DNA of 44,520 nucleotides from an uncultured Eubacteriales bacterium. GTDB taxonomy: Bacteria; Bacillota; Clostridia; Oscillospirales; CAG-272. Under the pieces are notes generated by a model that was given only the letters and a program-made list of their open reading frames with translations, was not told where the DNA came from and ran no database searches. This document shows, piece by piece, positions 16,109 through 25,396 of the stretch. Numbering within the stretch: the first letter of the stretch is position 1; each line of letters begins with the position of its first letter. The stretch spans positions 1-44,520 of the forward strand of contig CATYXQ010000011.1 in NCBI GenBank assembly GCA_958414825.1, read 5' to 3'. A program made the translations under genes and the position numbers.

Positions 16109-17353
16109 TTGATTAGAGAGAGTATTGATAAGCTGATCGGCTATGATCCTGAACTCGGCGGCGCGGTGCTGGCCGAATATGAGCGGCAGCGGGGCGGCAT
16201 TGAACTGATTGCTTCGGAAAATGTAGTGTCCGACGCGGTGCTGCTGGCGGCGGGATCGATTTTGACCAACAAGTATGCTGAGGGATATCCCGCTCACCGC
16301 TATTACGGCGGCTGTTCCTGTGTTGACGTGGCGGAAAATCTAGCGATCGAGCGTGCAAAACAGTTGTTCGGCGCGGAGCATGTCAATGTGCAGCCGCACA
16401 GCGGCGCGCAGGCGAACACCGCGGTGTATTTTGCGCTTCTTGAACACGGCGATACGGTCATGGGGATGAATTTGGCGCACGGCGGACATCTGACGCACGG
16501 CAGCCCGGTTAATTATTCTGGCAAGAGCTATCATTTTGTTCCCTACGGCGTGGCCGAGGAGACCGGACGGATAGATTATGACGAGTTTGAACGGCTTGCA
16601 AACGAATGCCGGCCGCGGCTGATTGTCGCGGGCGCGTCGGCGTATCCGCGCATTATAGATTTCGAGCGTATGGCGCGCGTTGCGCATTCGGTCGGCGCCT
16701 ATTTCATGGTGGATATGGCGCATATCGCGGGTCTTGTGGCGGCAGGACTGCATCCGTCGCCGGTTCCGTATGCCGACGTCGTGACCACGACCACGCATAA
16801 GACGCTCCGCGGTCCGCGCGGCGGTATGATTCTTTGCCGCGAGGAACTCGGCAAGGCGATTGACAAAGCTATTTTTCCGGGGACGCAGGGCGGCCCGCTT
16901 ATGCATATCATCGCCGCGAAAGCGGTTTGCTTCGGCGAGGCGCTACGCCCGTCGTTTAAAGCATATCAGCAGCAAATTCTGGACAATGCCAAAGCGCTTG
17001 CGGACACGCTTTGCGCCGAGGGATTCGACCTTGTATCGGGCGGTACCGACAATCATCTGATGCTGCTCGACCTGCGCCGAATGGGCATTACCGGCAAGGA
17101 GCTTGAACGTCGGCTGGATACCGTGCATATCACGGTCAACAAAAATGCAATCCCCTTTGATCCCGAAAAACCGTTTGTCACCAGCGGCATTCGTATCGGT
17201 ACGCCTGCGGTTACCAGCCGCGGCATGGGCACGGACGAGATGAAGACGATCGGCCGTTTGATTGCGCTTTGCGCCAGGGATTATGAGGCGCAGGCCGATA
17301 CCATTCGCGCAGAGGTTGCGAAGCTCTGTGAGCGCTTCCCGCTCTTTGCGTAA
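16109..17353 (+). CDS. glyA: Serine hydroxymethyltransferase
   Basis: PLP enzyme that interconverts serine plus tetrahydrofolate with glycine plus methylene-tetrahydrofolate. Features of the 414-residue product: IELIASENVVS near the N-terminus, NKYAEGYPAHRYYGG, VNVQPHSGAQAN, and the PLP-lysine motif TTTTHKTLRGPRGG. Start choice: GGAGGG at 16096-16101 stands 7 bases before the TTG at 16109, and the in-frame ATG at 16094 overlaps that site, so I prefer TTG; 16094 remains the alternative. The stop shares a base with the pncC start (TAATG). It also connects to serC-serA at 35190-37447 in serine metabolism. Confidence 0.97.
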   Translation: MIRESIDKLIGYDPELGGAVLAEYERQRGGIELIASENVVSDAVLLAAGSILTNKYAEGYPAHRYYGGCSCVDVAENLAIERAKQLFGAEHVNVQPHSGAQANTAVYFALLEHGDTVMGMNLAHGGHLTHGSPVNYSGKSYHFVPYGVAEETGRIDYDEFERLANECRPRLIVAGASAYPRIIDFERMARVAHSVGAYFMVDMAHIAGLVAAGLHPSPVPYADVVTTTTHKTLRGPRGGMILCREELGKAIDKAIFPGTQGGPLMHIIAAKAVCFGEALRPSFKAYQQQILDNAKALADTLCAEGFDLVSGGTDNHLMLLDLRRMGITGKELERRLDTVHITVNKNAIPFDPEKPFVTSGIRIGTPAVTSRGMGTDEMKTIGRLIALCARDYEAQADTIRAEVAKLCERFPLFA

Positions 17354-17871
17354 TGTTTTGTGAATTTTCGCTGGCAAAGGAAGAGGCGGAGCAGCTTCTT
17401 GCGCTTCTTTCCAAAGATTGCCTTACGCTTGCGTTTGCCGAGTCCTGCACCGGCGGACTCGCAGCCGCGAGTCTTGTCAATCTGCCCGGAGCATCCGCTG
17501 TTTTCTTCGGCAGTGTTGTTGCCTATGACAACAGCGTCAAAGAGCGTCTTCTGCATGTGGCGCGTCAGACGCTTGAAACCGAAGGCGCGGTCAGCGCCGC
17601 ATGTGCGGCGCAAATGGCGCGCGGGGCTCGTCTTGCCCTTGGCACGTCTCTTGCGGTAAGCGTGACCGGAATTGCAGGCCCCGGCGGCGGAAGTGCGGAA
17701 AAACCGGTCGGATTGGTTTATATCGGCGTGGACAGTCCCGCCGGTACGCGGACGCTAAAACTGATGCTCGGAGAGCTTGGCAGCCGGGATGCTGTGCGTG
17801 CAGAGTCTGTCCGGCGTATGATGACCGAGGCGATAGCCGAGATCAGGCGGTTGCATTCGGAGCGGAAATAA
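17353..17871 (+). CDS. pncC: Nicotinamide-nucleotide amidohydrolase PncC (CinA C-terminal domain)
   Basis: Hydrolyses nicotinamide mononucleotide to nicotinate mononucleotide for NAD salvage. At 172 residues it is the stand-alone CinA C-terminal domain without the N-terminal molybdopterin-binding-like half. Motifs: AESCTGGLAA near residue 30, GSVVAYDNSVK, and VTGIAGPGGGSAEKPVG around residues 105-120. Translation is probably coupled to glyA through a one-base overlap. The full CinA fusion is absent here, which is common in bacteria with split forms. Confidence 0.93.
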   Translation: MFCEFSLAKEEAEQLLALLSKDCLTLAFAESCTGGLAAASLVNLPGASAVFFGSVVAYDNSVKERLLHVARQTLETEGAVSAACAAQMARGARLALGTSLAVSVTGIAGPGGGSAEKPVGLVYIGVDSPAGTRTLKLMLGELGSRDAVRAESVRRMMTEAIAEIRRLHSERK

Positions 17872-17920
17872 AAAGTTTTTACAGATAAATCACGAGCCTT
17901 AAATAGGGAGATGAAACAGT

Positions 17921-18985
17921 ATGGCAAAGGAATTCAAGCGGATTGGTATTCTGACCTCGGGCGGAGACGCGCCCGGTATGAACGCGGCGATTCGAAGCGT
18001 TGTCCGCACCGCGATTTCCCGCGGGGTGGAGTGCATGGGGATATACCGTGGTTATCGCGGATTGATTGAGCGCGACATCAAACAGTTGGACATGCGCTCG
18101 GTGTCCAATATCATCAATCACGGCGGAACGGTTTTGTATTCCGACCGCTGTCCCGAATTTAAGACGCCGGAGGGAATCGGCGAAGCGGTAGCCAACTGTC
18201 GCCGCTTCGGCATTGACGGCATCGTGGCCATCGGCGGCGACGGTACGTTCCGGGGCGCGACGGATATGACCAATCACGGCGTCCCGTGTGTCGGTTTGCC
18301 CGGGACAATAGACAACGATATTACGTCTACCGATTTTTCAATCGGTTTTGATACGGCGGTCAACACGACCATTGAGATGGTTGACCGTCTGCGCGATACC
18401 TGCGAGTCTCATGCTCGCTGTAACGTTGTAGAGGTTATGGGGCGGGATGCAGGCGACATTGCGCTTCAGACGGCTATTGCGGTCGGCGCGAGCGCGGTGG
18501 CGATCCGTGAGATTGCGTTTGACCAGGCGGCGGTGATGGAGGATCTGAAGAAATCCCGTGAGAACGGCAAGAGAAATTTTATTATCATTGTATCCGAAGG
18601 ACTTGCGGGATACGGCGAACAACTAACGGCCATGATTCCGGAGCAGACCGGCATTGATACCCGCTTTGCCCGTCTGGCGCATGTTGTGCGCGGCGGCAGT
18701 CCGTCTCTGCGCGACCGTATGCTCGGTTCGACCATGGGTGCAACCGCAGTCGAAATGCTGTTGCGCGGCAAGAGCAATATCGTTGTCTGCGAACAAAAAG
18801 GAAAGATCACCACGATGGATATCGGCGAGGCGCTGATTATCGACCGGATGTATAAGGATAAATTGAAAGACGGTGATCTTCAGAAGTTTGACGTCAAAAC
18901 AGTGGAATATATGCGTGATTTCTGCAAAAAGAAATTTGATGCGTTCAAGCGGCTGTACGACTTGTCTTACGAGATTTCGAGATAA
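17921..18985 (+). CDS. pfkA: ATP-dependent 6-phosphofructokinase
   Basis: Phosphorylates fructose-6-phosphate in glycolysis. The 354-residue protein starts with RIGILTSGGDAPGMNA. It has GGDG at 105-108 and PGTIDND at 127-133, with the catalytic Asp in the latter and MGRDAG following. Glycine in both positions that separate ATP-using from PPi-using enzymes (PPi forms have Asp and Lys) supports ATP as donor. It is about 30 residues longer than E. coli PfkA at the C-terminus. AGGGAGA precedes the ATG, 49 bp after pncC. Confidence 0.96.
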   Translation: MAKEFKRIGILTSGGDAPGMNAAIRSVVRTAISRGVECMGIYRGYRGLIERDIKQLDMRSVSNIINHGGTVLYSDRCPEFKTPEGIGEAVANCRRFGIDGIVAIGGDGTFRGATDMTNHGVPCVGLPGTIDNDITSTDFSIGFDTAVNTTIEMVDRLRDTCESHARCNVVEVMGRDAGDIALQTAIAVGASAVAIREIAFDQAAVMEDLKKSRENGKRNFIIIVSEGLAGYGEQLTAMIPEQTGIDTRFARLAHVVRGGSPSLRDRMLGSTMGATAVEMLLRGKSNIVVCEQKGKITTMDIGEALIIDRMYKDKLKDGDLQKFDVKTVEYMRDFCKKKFDAFKRLYDLSYEISR

Positions 18986-19022
18986 TTGGATTTTTTGCGT
19001 TGCATAGTACGGAAAGCCGACT

Positions 19023-19054
19023 TTTAGAGTGGCGCGGCGCGCTCTCTAAATTTT
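19023..19054 (+). terminator. Hairpin after pfkA
   Basis: TTTAGAG and CTCTAAA enclose a GCGC/GCGC inner stem, followed by TTTT. The T-tract is short and the hairpin lies immediately before the hydrolase ribosome site, so it may only partly terminate. Confidence 0.5.
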
Positions 19055-19071
19055 GATATTTGGGGGACAAC

Positions 19072-19800
19072 ATGGACAAAAAGTTTCTTTCGGATCATTA
19101 TGAACAGTTTTGCTATACGAATATCGAATTGATTCACGGCCAAATTCGCGGCGTCATTCTTTATTTCAACGGACTTGGGCATATCGTAAATCCTGGTCCG
19201 GATATGATAGATGCACCGGCCGCAGCGGAAAATAACATTCTTTATATTACGCCGTGCTATAATCCGTGGTCGTGGATGAACAAAAAAACAGTGGCTTTTA
19301 TCGATATGCTGATCGAAATTGCAATGGATAAGTGGAATTTGCCATCTGATCTGCCGATTGGACTTTATGGCGGCAGTATGGGCGGCTACGGTGCTTTTCA
19401 TTATGCGCAAAAGTCAAAGTACCGCGTGGTTGCCGCTGATCTTAACTGTCCCTGCTGCAATATGGAATATGAGATTTATTGCAACAAATCGACCGTCCTG
19501 CGTACCTACTATGAGTCCGCCATGCAGGATTGCGACGACTTTGATGCATATGTCCGCGATAATTCGCCTATCAATATGATCGGAAGTCTGCCAAAGATTC
19601 CGTATCGTTTTGCCGTAGGTCTTTTAGACAAATCATTGGCTCCGTCACAGCATTCCTTTAAAATGATTCCGCTGATGCGGGATGCGGGCTTTGACGTGAC
19701 GCTTCAGGAATACCCTGCTGCGGGGCACTGCAACATCGGTGCTGCCGCACGCGCGGTCGAGCATAAATGGCTGATGGAGAAAATGCTCGGACAAGGTTGA
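19072..19800 (+). CDS. Alpha/beta hydrolase (esterase/prolyl-oligopeptidase-like)
   Basis: A 242-residue alpha/beta-hydrolase fold protein. The nucleophile elbow is GGSMGGYG (Ser about residue 103). A likely acid is the Asp in GLLDKS, and the His in AAGHCNIG near the C-terminus completes the triad. There is no signal peptide, so it is cytoplasmic. The ATG at 19072 has GGGGGA in front; a TTG at 19060 in the same frame lies upstream of that site and is rejected. Substrate unknown. It sits between pfkA and valS, and the valS promoter begins over its stop codon. Confidence 0.8.
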   Translation: MDKKFLSDHYEQFCYTNIELIHGQIRGVILYFNGLGHIVNPGPDMIDAPAAAENNILYITPCYNPWSWMNKKTVAFIDMLIEIAMDKWNLPSDLPIGLYGGSMGGYGAFHYAQKSKYRVVAADLNCPCCNMEYEIYCNKSTVLRTYYESAMQDCDDFDAYVRDNSPINMIGSLPKIPYRFAVGLLDKSLAPSQHSFKMIPLMRDAGFDVTLQEYPAAGHCNIGAAARAVEHKWLMEKMLGQG

Positions 19801-19825
19801 CAATTTGAACAGAATGTGTTAAACT
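19797..19825 (+). promoter_or_regulatory. Promoter of valS
   Basis: -35 TTGACA (19797-19802), a 17-bp spacer and -10 TAAACT (19820-19825). The -35 box overlaps the hydrolase stop codon TGA (19798-19800). Confidence 0.7.
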
Positions 19826-19835
19826 TAATTTCATC

Positions 19836-20068
19836 AAGGACGCTGACGGGGAAGAGTAATCGTTTCTTTCATATCAAGAGAGCGCGCCGCATTGGTGTAA
19901 GGCGCGTATAGGAAACACGGTGAAGTCGCCCCTGAGTTTCGGAAAGAAATCGAAGGAAAGTAGAATCCGACGGTTGCCGCCGTTATACGGCAGATGAGTT
20001 ATAAACACAGGTGGCACCGCGCTTCTGCGCCCTGATGAGTATTTCGTCGGGGCGCTTTTTGTTTTTTT
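19836..20068 (+). promoter_or_regulatory. T-box riboswitch controlling valS
   Basis: A tRNA-sensing leader. The T-box sequence AGGTGGCACCGCG is at 20009-20021 and is followed by a terminator (20027-20068). In stem I, GGTGAAGTCGCC at 19919-19930 places GTC (19925-19927), a valine codon, where the specifier is expected; this fits the downstream valine tRNA synthetase. When uncharged tRNA-Val binds, the T-box bulge pairs with its CCA end and the antiterminator forms. T-box and terminator are directly visible; the specifier assignment is by position. Confidence 0.93.
20027..20068 (+). terminator. T-box regulated terminator before valS
   Basis: GCGCCCTGATGA pairs with TCGTCGGGGCGC, followed by TTTTTGTTTTTTT. 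It competes with the antiterminator that contains the T-box sequence. Confidence 0.9.
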
Positions 20069-20143
20069 AATTTATCATGACCGCGCTTTTGAATGCGCTT
20101 TGCCGCTGTGCGGCGGATTTTGAAACCATTTTCGGAGGAATCT

Positions 20144-22759
20144 ATGAAACACGAACTGCCAAAGACCTATGCGCCGAAAGCGTTTGAGGATCGAATTTAT
20201 CAAAACTGGTGTGATAAAGGCTACTTTACGCCCGACGTTCAGGACAACAAGCCGCCTTTTTCGGTGGTGATTCCGCCGCCGAACGTTACCGGACAGCTTC
20301 ATATGGGACACGCCCTTGACGAGACGCTGCAGGATATTCTTGTCCGCTACAAGCGTATGCAGGGGTACAGCGCGCTTTGGGTGCCGGGTACCGACCATGC
20401 CGGAATCGCGACGCAGATTAAGGTAGAGGAGCATCTGCGCAAAAACGAAGGTTTGACGCGCTATGATCTCGGCCGTGAAAAATTTTTGGAGCGCGTGTGG
20501 GATTGGAAGCGTCAGTACGGCAGCCGGATTATCAACCAATTGAAAAAGTTAGGAACTTCTTGTGATTGGACGCGCGAGCGTTTTACGATGGATGCGGGCT
20601 GCTCGCGGGCGGTTAAGGAGGTTTTTGTCAACCTCTATGAAAAGGGACTGATTTATCGCGGAAACCGGATTATAAACTGGTGCCCGCACTGCATGACCGC
20701 GCTTTCGGACGCGGAAGTGGAGTACAGCGAGCAGGCCGGGCATTTTTGGCATATCAAGTATCCGATTAAAGGTGAGAACGGTTATGTCGAGATTGCGACC
20801 ACGCGTCCGGAAACCATGTTCGGCGACACGGCTGTAGCAGTCAATCCCGCAGACGAACGCTATACGTCGCTTGTCGGCAAGACGCTGATTTTGCCGATTA
20901 TCGGACGGGAGATCCCGGTGATTGCCGATGAATATGTTGAGATCGGGTTTGGAACCGGATGCGTGAAAATCACGCCTGCGCATGACCCGAACGATTTTCA
21001 GGTGGGCGCGCGGCATAATCTTGAACAGATCAAGGTTATGAACGACGACGGAACGATTAACTGCTACGGCGGAAAGTATGCAGGGATGGATCGCTACGAC
21101 GCGCGCCGTGCGCTCGTCGCCGATCTGGAAGCCGAGGGGTATCTGATTCAAACCGAACCTCATGCGCATAACGTTGGCGCATGTTATCGCTGCGGTACGG
21201 TTGTGGAGCCGCTCACCTCCGATCAGTGGTTTGTTAAAATGCAGCCGTTGGCCGAGCCTGCGCTGGAGGCTGTGCGCGCCGGCCGTGTGAAGTTTGAACC
21301 CGAGCGGTTTACGAAAATTTACGTCAATTGGATGGAAAATGTCCATGACTGGTGCATTTCGCGCCAGCTTTGGTGGGGACACCGCATTCCCGCGTACTAC
21401 TGCGGCGACTGCGGTGAGATGACGGTTTCCAAAGAGGATGTAACCGTTTGTCCGAAGTGTGGCAGCACGAAGATTACGCAGGAGAGCGATGTGCTTGACA
21501 CCTGGTTTTCTTCGGCGCTCTGGCCGTTTTCCACGCTCGGATGGCCGGATAAAACGCCGGAGCTTGAAAAATATTATCCGACGAGCGTACTTGTGACCGG
21601 ATATGACATCATCTTCTTCTGGGTCGCGCGTATGATCTTTTCCGGGCTTGAGCATGTGGGCAAAGAGCCTTTTTCCACTGTGTTTATTCACGGCCTTGTT
21701 CGGGATGCACAGGGACGCAAAATGTCCAAGTCACTCGGCAATGGCATTGATCCGCTGGAGGTGATCGACGTTTACGGTGCGGATGCGCTTCGTTTCGCAC
21801 TGGCAACCGGCAACGCGCCCGGAAACGATATGCGTTTCTCAGATGAAAAGATTGAATCCGCGCGTAATTTCGCCAACAAGCTTTGGAATGCCGCCCGCTT
21901 TGTTATGATGAATCTGGACATTGAGCGGGTAGAACTGCCGGATACGGGCGCGCTTGCGCTTGAGGACAAGTGGATTTTGACAAAGTTCAATTCGCTTGCC
22001 GGAACGGTTTGCCAGAACCTTGACCGGTATGAAATCGGCGTAGCATTGGCTAATATCTATGATTTTGTCTGGGATGTGCTGTGCGATTGGTATATCGAGT
22101 TGTCAAAGCCTCGCCTCGGCGCAGGCGACTGCACGGCGCAGCAGGTGATCGCCTATGTGCTGACTGAAACGCTGAAGCTTCTGCACCCGTTTATGCCGTT
22201 CATCACCGAGGAGATTTACTTGACGATGCCGCATTCGGACGAGAGCATTATGATTAGTGAGTTTCCTAAATATCAGGCCGGACTTTGCTTTGCGGACGAG
22301 GCGGAGGAGATGGAGCGCGTTCTCGCGCTGATTCGGGCGATTCGCGCGCGCCGTACTGAGATGGGCGTGGCGCCCTCCCGCCGCGCGAAGCTGTATATTG
22401 TGACAAAATATACAGATACGTTTGCGTCTGCCGCAGCGTTTTTCAAAAAGCTTGCGGGCGCTTCCGAAGTGGAGTTTGCAGACGGCATTTCGGACAGCAC
22501 AGCCGTCCAGATTATCACCGACAGCGCCGCCGCCTATATTCCGCTTGCCGATATGATTGATTTTGAGGCGGAGCGTGCGCGGCTTGCCGGTGAGCTTGAG
22601 AAAAATGACGGTGAGATTCGCCGCGTGAAGAGCAAACTGGAAAATGAGAGCTTTGTTTCCAAAGCGCCGACAAAGGTAGTCGAGGCGGAGCGCGCAAAAC
22701 TGGAAAAATATGAAGAGGTGCGCCGTGGTCTGCTCGAAGCGCTTGCCAAACTGGGCTGA
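20144..22759 (+). CDS. valS: Valine--tRNA ligase
   Basis: Class I aminoacyl-tRNA synthetase that charges tRNA-Val and edits threonine. The 871-residue protein carries the HIGH-type motif in PPPNVTGQLHMGHAL, the CP1 editing domain (TTRPETMFGDTAV, then PAHDPNDF), the KMSKS loop in GRKMSKSLGNG, and a C-terminal coiled-coil arm starting near IDFEAERARLAGEL. Cysteine pairs around residues 420-440 (YYCGDCGEM and CPKCGS) look like a zinc ribbon. The ATG at 20144 has GGAGGAATCT in front; upstream in-frame codons back to 20093 are leader sequence. Confidence 0.98.
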   Translation: MKHELPKTYAPKAFEDRIYQNWCDKGYFTPDVQDNKPPFSVVIPPPNVTGQLHMGHALDETLQDILVRYKRMQGYSALWVPGTDHAGIATQIKVEEHLRKNEGLTRYDLGREKFLERVWDWKRQYGSRIINQLKKLGTSCDWTRERFTMDAGCSRAVKEVFVNLYEKGLIYRGNRIINWCPHCMTALSDAEVEYSEQAGHFWHIKYPIKGENGYVEIATTRPETMFGDTAVAVNPADERYTSLVGKTLILPIIGREIPVIADEYVEIGFGTGCVKITPAHDPNDFQVGARHNLEQIKVMNDDGTINCYGGKYAGMDRYDARRALVADLEAEGYLIQTEPHAHNVGACYRCGTVVEPLTSDQWFVKMQPLAEPALEAVRAGRVKFEPERFTKIYVNWMENVHDWCISRQLWWGHRIPAYYCGDCGEMTVSKEDVTVCPKCGSTKITQESDVLDTWFSSALWPFSTLGWPDKTPELEKYYPTSVLVTGYDIIFFWVARMIFSGLEHVGKEPFSTVFIHGLVRDAQGRKMSKSLGNGIDPLEVIDVYGADALRFALATGNAPGNDMRFSDEKIESARNFANKLWNAARFVMMNLDIERVELPDTGALALEDKWILTKFNSLAGTVCQNLDRYEIGVALANIYDFVWDVLCDWYIELSKPRLGAGDCTAQQVIAYVLTETLKLLHPFMPFITEEIYLTMPHSDESIMISEFPKYQAGLCFADEAEEMERVLALIRAIRARRTEMGVAPSRRAKLYIVTKYTDTFASAAAFFKKLAGASEVEFADGISDSTAVQIITDSAAAYIPLADMIDFEAERARLAGELEKNDGEIRRVKSKLENESFVSKAPTKVVEAERAKLEKYEEVRRGLLEALAKLG

Positions 22760-22775
22760 TTTGAATTATTTGAAG

Positions 22776-22819
22776 AACAAAGGCGCTTGTCTCGAATAGA
22801 GACAAGCGCCTTTGTTTGC
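22776..22819. terminator. Strong terminator between valS and the AI-2E pair
   Basis: A perfect 18-bp stem (AACAAAGGCGCTTGTCTC and its complement) with a 5-base loop at 22794-22798. The outer A- and T-rich ends suit termination from both convergent sides. Confidence 0.88.
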
Positions 22820-22862
22820 TTAAGATCCAAAGCGGACATGCATTGCCGATGTCTTTGGTTGT

Positions 22863-24032
22863 TTATTCTCCGTCGGATTGTCGTACGATCTTGTCTTGCT
22901 GCTCTTTTTTGAATGTCTGCTTTTGTTCCCATTCGCGGAAAAGCCCCCGAAGCGTGACATAGACGGGAATGGCAAATATTGCGCCCCAAACGCCGCCTAA
23001 AAAATATCCGGCGAGCACGCATACCATGGTTGTTCCCAGCGTCAGGCGCACCTCTTTGTTGGTGATGCGCGGCCGGACAAAAATGAATCCAAGCACGGTA
23101 ATTACGACATATACGGTAATAAACCATACGGCAAGGCGCGTATCGGTGACCAGTACAATCATGGTGCATAAAAATCCGCCGACCAGCATTCCGAATACTG
23201 GAATAAAATTGCAGAGCGCAATAATCAGGCAGAGTACCGAATGAAAGCGTAGCCCCATCAGCAAAAGAATGAAGTAAAAGACTATCCCAAGGATAATTGA
23301 GTTATATGCGCGGGCGGAGCAAAACCATACCGTGTTGTTATAGAGCGAGTCGGTTATACGGGTGATTCTTCCGTATGCGCGCTCAGGAAAGAGCGCGGTG
23401 CAGATTTTTTTCCCGAGCGCTTTGAGACGTTTGCGGCTGGCCAACGCATAAATGGAGATGATTGTGCCGATCAGCAGATTGGAGGCTTCCGAAAGCACGT
23501 CGCCGAATGTGTTGACAATTGTGGGGACAAGCGAGGTCAGTTCAGACAGAGAAGAAACGATTGAGCTTTTCAGTCGCTCCACCAGTTCGAGAAAGCGTTC
23601 GCCGAGCAATTCGGATTTGCTCGCAATTGACGCGCCGATATTGTCTAAAATCGAGAGATAATCCTTGGAGGTAATCACAAAATCGTAGAGCACCGAAAAC
23701 TGCGGGATAATGATCCATACTGCAAGAACGAGGAGAACCGTTACGAGCAGGTAGGTAAAGAGAATCGCCAGAGTGGTCGTTTTCTTTTTTCCGTTTTTTT
23801 TCTTTTCAAAATGCGGTGAAAGTTTTTTCTCGAAAAATTCGACCACAGGAAGCAGGATCAACATAATAACTGCGGCATAAAGAATGGGTGCGAATATAGA
23901 AGCCATTTTGCCGAAAAAGTTGCGCACGTCATCCGCGTGAATTGCGAGGCTGATGAGAACGCCGGCAAACGCGGTAACGATCAGCGCAAGCAACGCATAG
24001 GTATTGTATTTTGTGTTGCGGTCAAATCTCAT
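22863..24032 (-). CDS. AI-2E family transporter (second of a tandem pair)
   Basis: A polytopic membrane protein of the AI-2E/YdiK/TqsA family (389 residues). It has paired N-terminal helices, a charged linker (HFEKKKNGKKK), a long amphipathic central region and C-terminal helices ending in GTTMVCVLAGYFLGGVWGAIFAIPV, the usual family ending. Members have been linked to autoinducer-2 export, Na+(Li+)/H+ antiport or cell-wall roles, so the substrate is open. Its start overlaps the stop of the upstream paralogue by 4 bases. Both are about as divergent as separate subfamilies, so the duplication is old. Confidence 0.88.
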   Translation of the reverse strand: MRFDRNTKYNTYALLALIVTAFAGVLISLAIHADDVRNFFGKMASIFAPILYAAVIMLILLPVVEFFEKKLSPHFEKKKNGKKKTTTLAILFTYLLVTVLLVLAVWIIIPQFSVLYDFVITSKDYLSILDNIGASIASKSELLGERFLELVERLKSSIVSSLSELTSLVPTIVNTFGDVLSEASNLLIGTIISIYALASRKRLKALGKKICTALFPERAYGRITRITDSLYNNTVWFCSARAYNSIILGIVFYFILLLMGLRFHSVLCLIIALCNFIPVFGMLVGGFLCTMIVLVTDTRLAVWFITVYVVITVLGFIFVRPRITNKEVRLTLGTTMVCVLAGYFLGGVWGAIFAIPVYVTLRGLFREWEQKQTFKKEQQDKIVRQSDGE

Positions 24033-25243
24033 TTAGACGCCTCCTCTGTGTAATAGGCTGCGGTTTCGCGCGGTTTTCGTTTTTTAATCAGCAGGTATTC
24101 TATAAATTCCTTGACGATTTGATAGAACACGGCAAAAATCGGAACGCCCACGAACATGCCGAACAACCCCCACAGTCCCCCGGTAACGGTGATGGCCACA
24201 ATGATTAGAAGCGAATCGACGCCCACTTTTTCGCCCAGAATTTTCGGGCCGATAATATTGCCGTCAAGCTGCTGGATAACCAGTGTAAGCACAACAAACC
24301 AGATGACCTTGATCGGATCGGCAATCAGAATGATGAACGCGCAGGGGATTGCGCCGATAAATGGGCCGAAATAGGGAATAATATCCGTGATGCCCGTAAT
24401 CAGGGCGATAAGCGGATAATAGGGAATTCTGCACAGCCCGAACACAATAAAGTTGAGCAATGTAATGATGATTGCGTCCAGAATTTTTCCAGAGATAAAT
24501 CCGCCGAAAGAGCGATGGGTAAACGAAGCCCATTTCCGCATGAATCGGTTGGATTTTTCGGAGAAAAATGTGCGGGTAAAGGCATTTATTTTCTCAAAGA
24601 TCATTTCTTTCTCAATCAGAAAATATGCGGCAAATAAGACGGAAATCACGACTTTGGAGACAGTCGTAAAAAATTTGGAAGAGTACTCGACCGCAGTATT
24701 CATAAAGTTGCCGATCAAATCAAACGAGGAATCAATGAGCTTTCCGAGTTGTTCAAAAATCGCATCGACGCTGAGCAGGGCGTCAAGTGGATTTTCCCCG
24801 CTCTCTTTTTCGACAAAAAAATCACCAAACACATTATCAAGCCACTGTGAAGCGGTTGCAAGATAATCGTCAAACTTTGATTCCAGATCAATATAGCTGG
24901 ATTTGATCTGCGGCGCAATCATTAAAATAAAAAGCGTGAGTACGGTTGCAACCAAAAGGATTGTCAAAGTCAGTGCAAGGATACGCCGCAGCCGCGGGCG
25001 CGGTTTGTTTTTATCCATAAATTTCAGCGCTTTCCGATCAAAAAACATACAAATCGGATAGAGAAGATAGGCGGTTGCAAATCCGATAAAGACAGGGCTG
25101 ATCGCGCTGAGCAGGCCGCCTAAAAAACCGGTTACTTTCCCCGGGAAAATGATAATCAGCAAAGTCAGTACGGCGATAAGGATCGTAACACAGGTGTAGA
25201 TCAAAAGCGTTGTATGCCGCCGGGTCCAATGAATCTGAAACAT
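24029..25243 (-). CDS. AI-2E family transporter (first of a tandem pair)
   Basis: A 404-residue membrane protein of the same family as the next gene. The family motif QLDGNIIGPKILG is intact near residue 335, followed by GGLWGLFGMFVGVPIFAVFY. The hydrophobic N-terminal pair is followed by a polar region of about 130 residues. GGGGGAAAAC precedes the ATG, and a promoter lies at 25329-25357, back to back with that of ispE. Coupled translation with the second copy suggests the two act together, perhaps as hetero-oligomers (inference). Confidence 0.9.
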   Translation of the reverse strand: MFQIHWTRRHTTLLIYTCVTILIAVLTLLIIIFPGKVTGFLGGLLSAISPVFIGFATAYLLYPICMFFDRKALKFMDKNKPRPRLRRILALTLTILLVATVLTLFILMIAPQIKSSYIDLESKFDDYLATASQWLDNVFGDFFVEKESGENPLDALLSVDAIFEQLGKLIDSSFDLIGNFMNTAVEYSSKFFTTVSKVVISVLFAAYFLIEKEMIFEKINAFTRTFFSEKSNRFMRKWASFTHRSFGGFISGKILDAIIITLLNFIVFGLCRIPYYPLIALITGITDIIPYFGPFIGAIPCAFIILIADPIKVIWFVVLTLVIQQLDGNIIGPKILGEKVGVDSLLIIVAITVTGGLWGLFGMFVGVPIFAVFYQIVKEFIEYLLIKKRKPRETAAYYTEEASK

Positions 25244-25328
25244 GTTTTCCCCCGTTCAAGATGAAATGCCGCCCTTTCTTTTTGCGGGCGATAGGTTTGC
25301 TTGTTTTAAAAAAGCAATGATTACCTTT

Positions 25329-25357
25329 ATTATATAGTTTCAGGATGGCCAAGTAAA
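25329..25357 (-). promoter_or_regulatory. Promoter of the AI-2E pair
   Basis: On the minus strand: -35 TTTACT (25357-25352), a 17-bp spacer and a perfect -10 TATAAT (25334-25329). The ispE -35 begins only 10 bp away on the other strand. Confidence 0.55.
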
Positions 25358-25367
25358 GGCTTTTCTA

Positions 25368-25396
25368 TTGAAAAAATTCTTAAAATATGTTAAAAT
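25368..25396 (+). promoter_or_regulatory. Promoter of ispE
   Basis: -35 TTGAAA (25368-25373), a 17-bp spacer and -10 TAAAAT (25391-25396). The next 140 nt to the ispE ATG form a leader with hairpins CCCGG/CCGGG (25442-25468) and ATGGG/CCCAT (25510-25525). The latter lies just before the ribosome site. Confidence 0.65.

Noticed and set aside
20549..21691. Minus-strand open frame of 380 codons inside valS
   Set aside because: It is a shadow of the valS frame; the translation is rich in Arg/His and has no motif.
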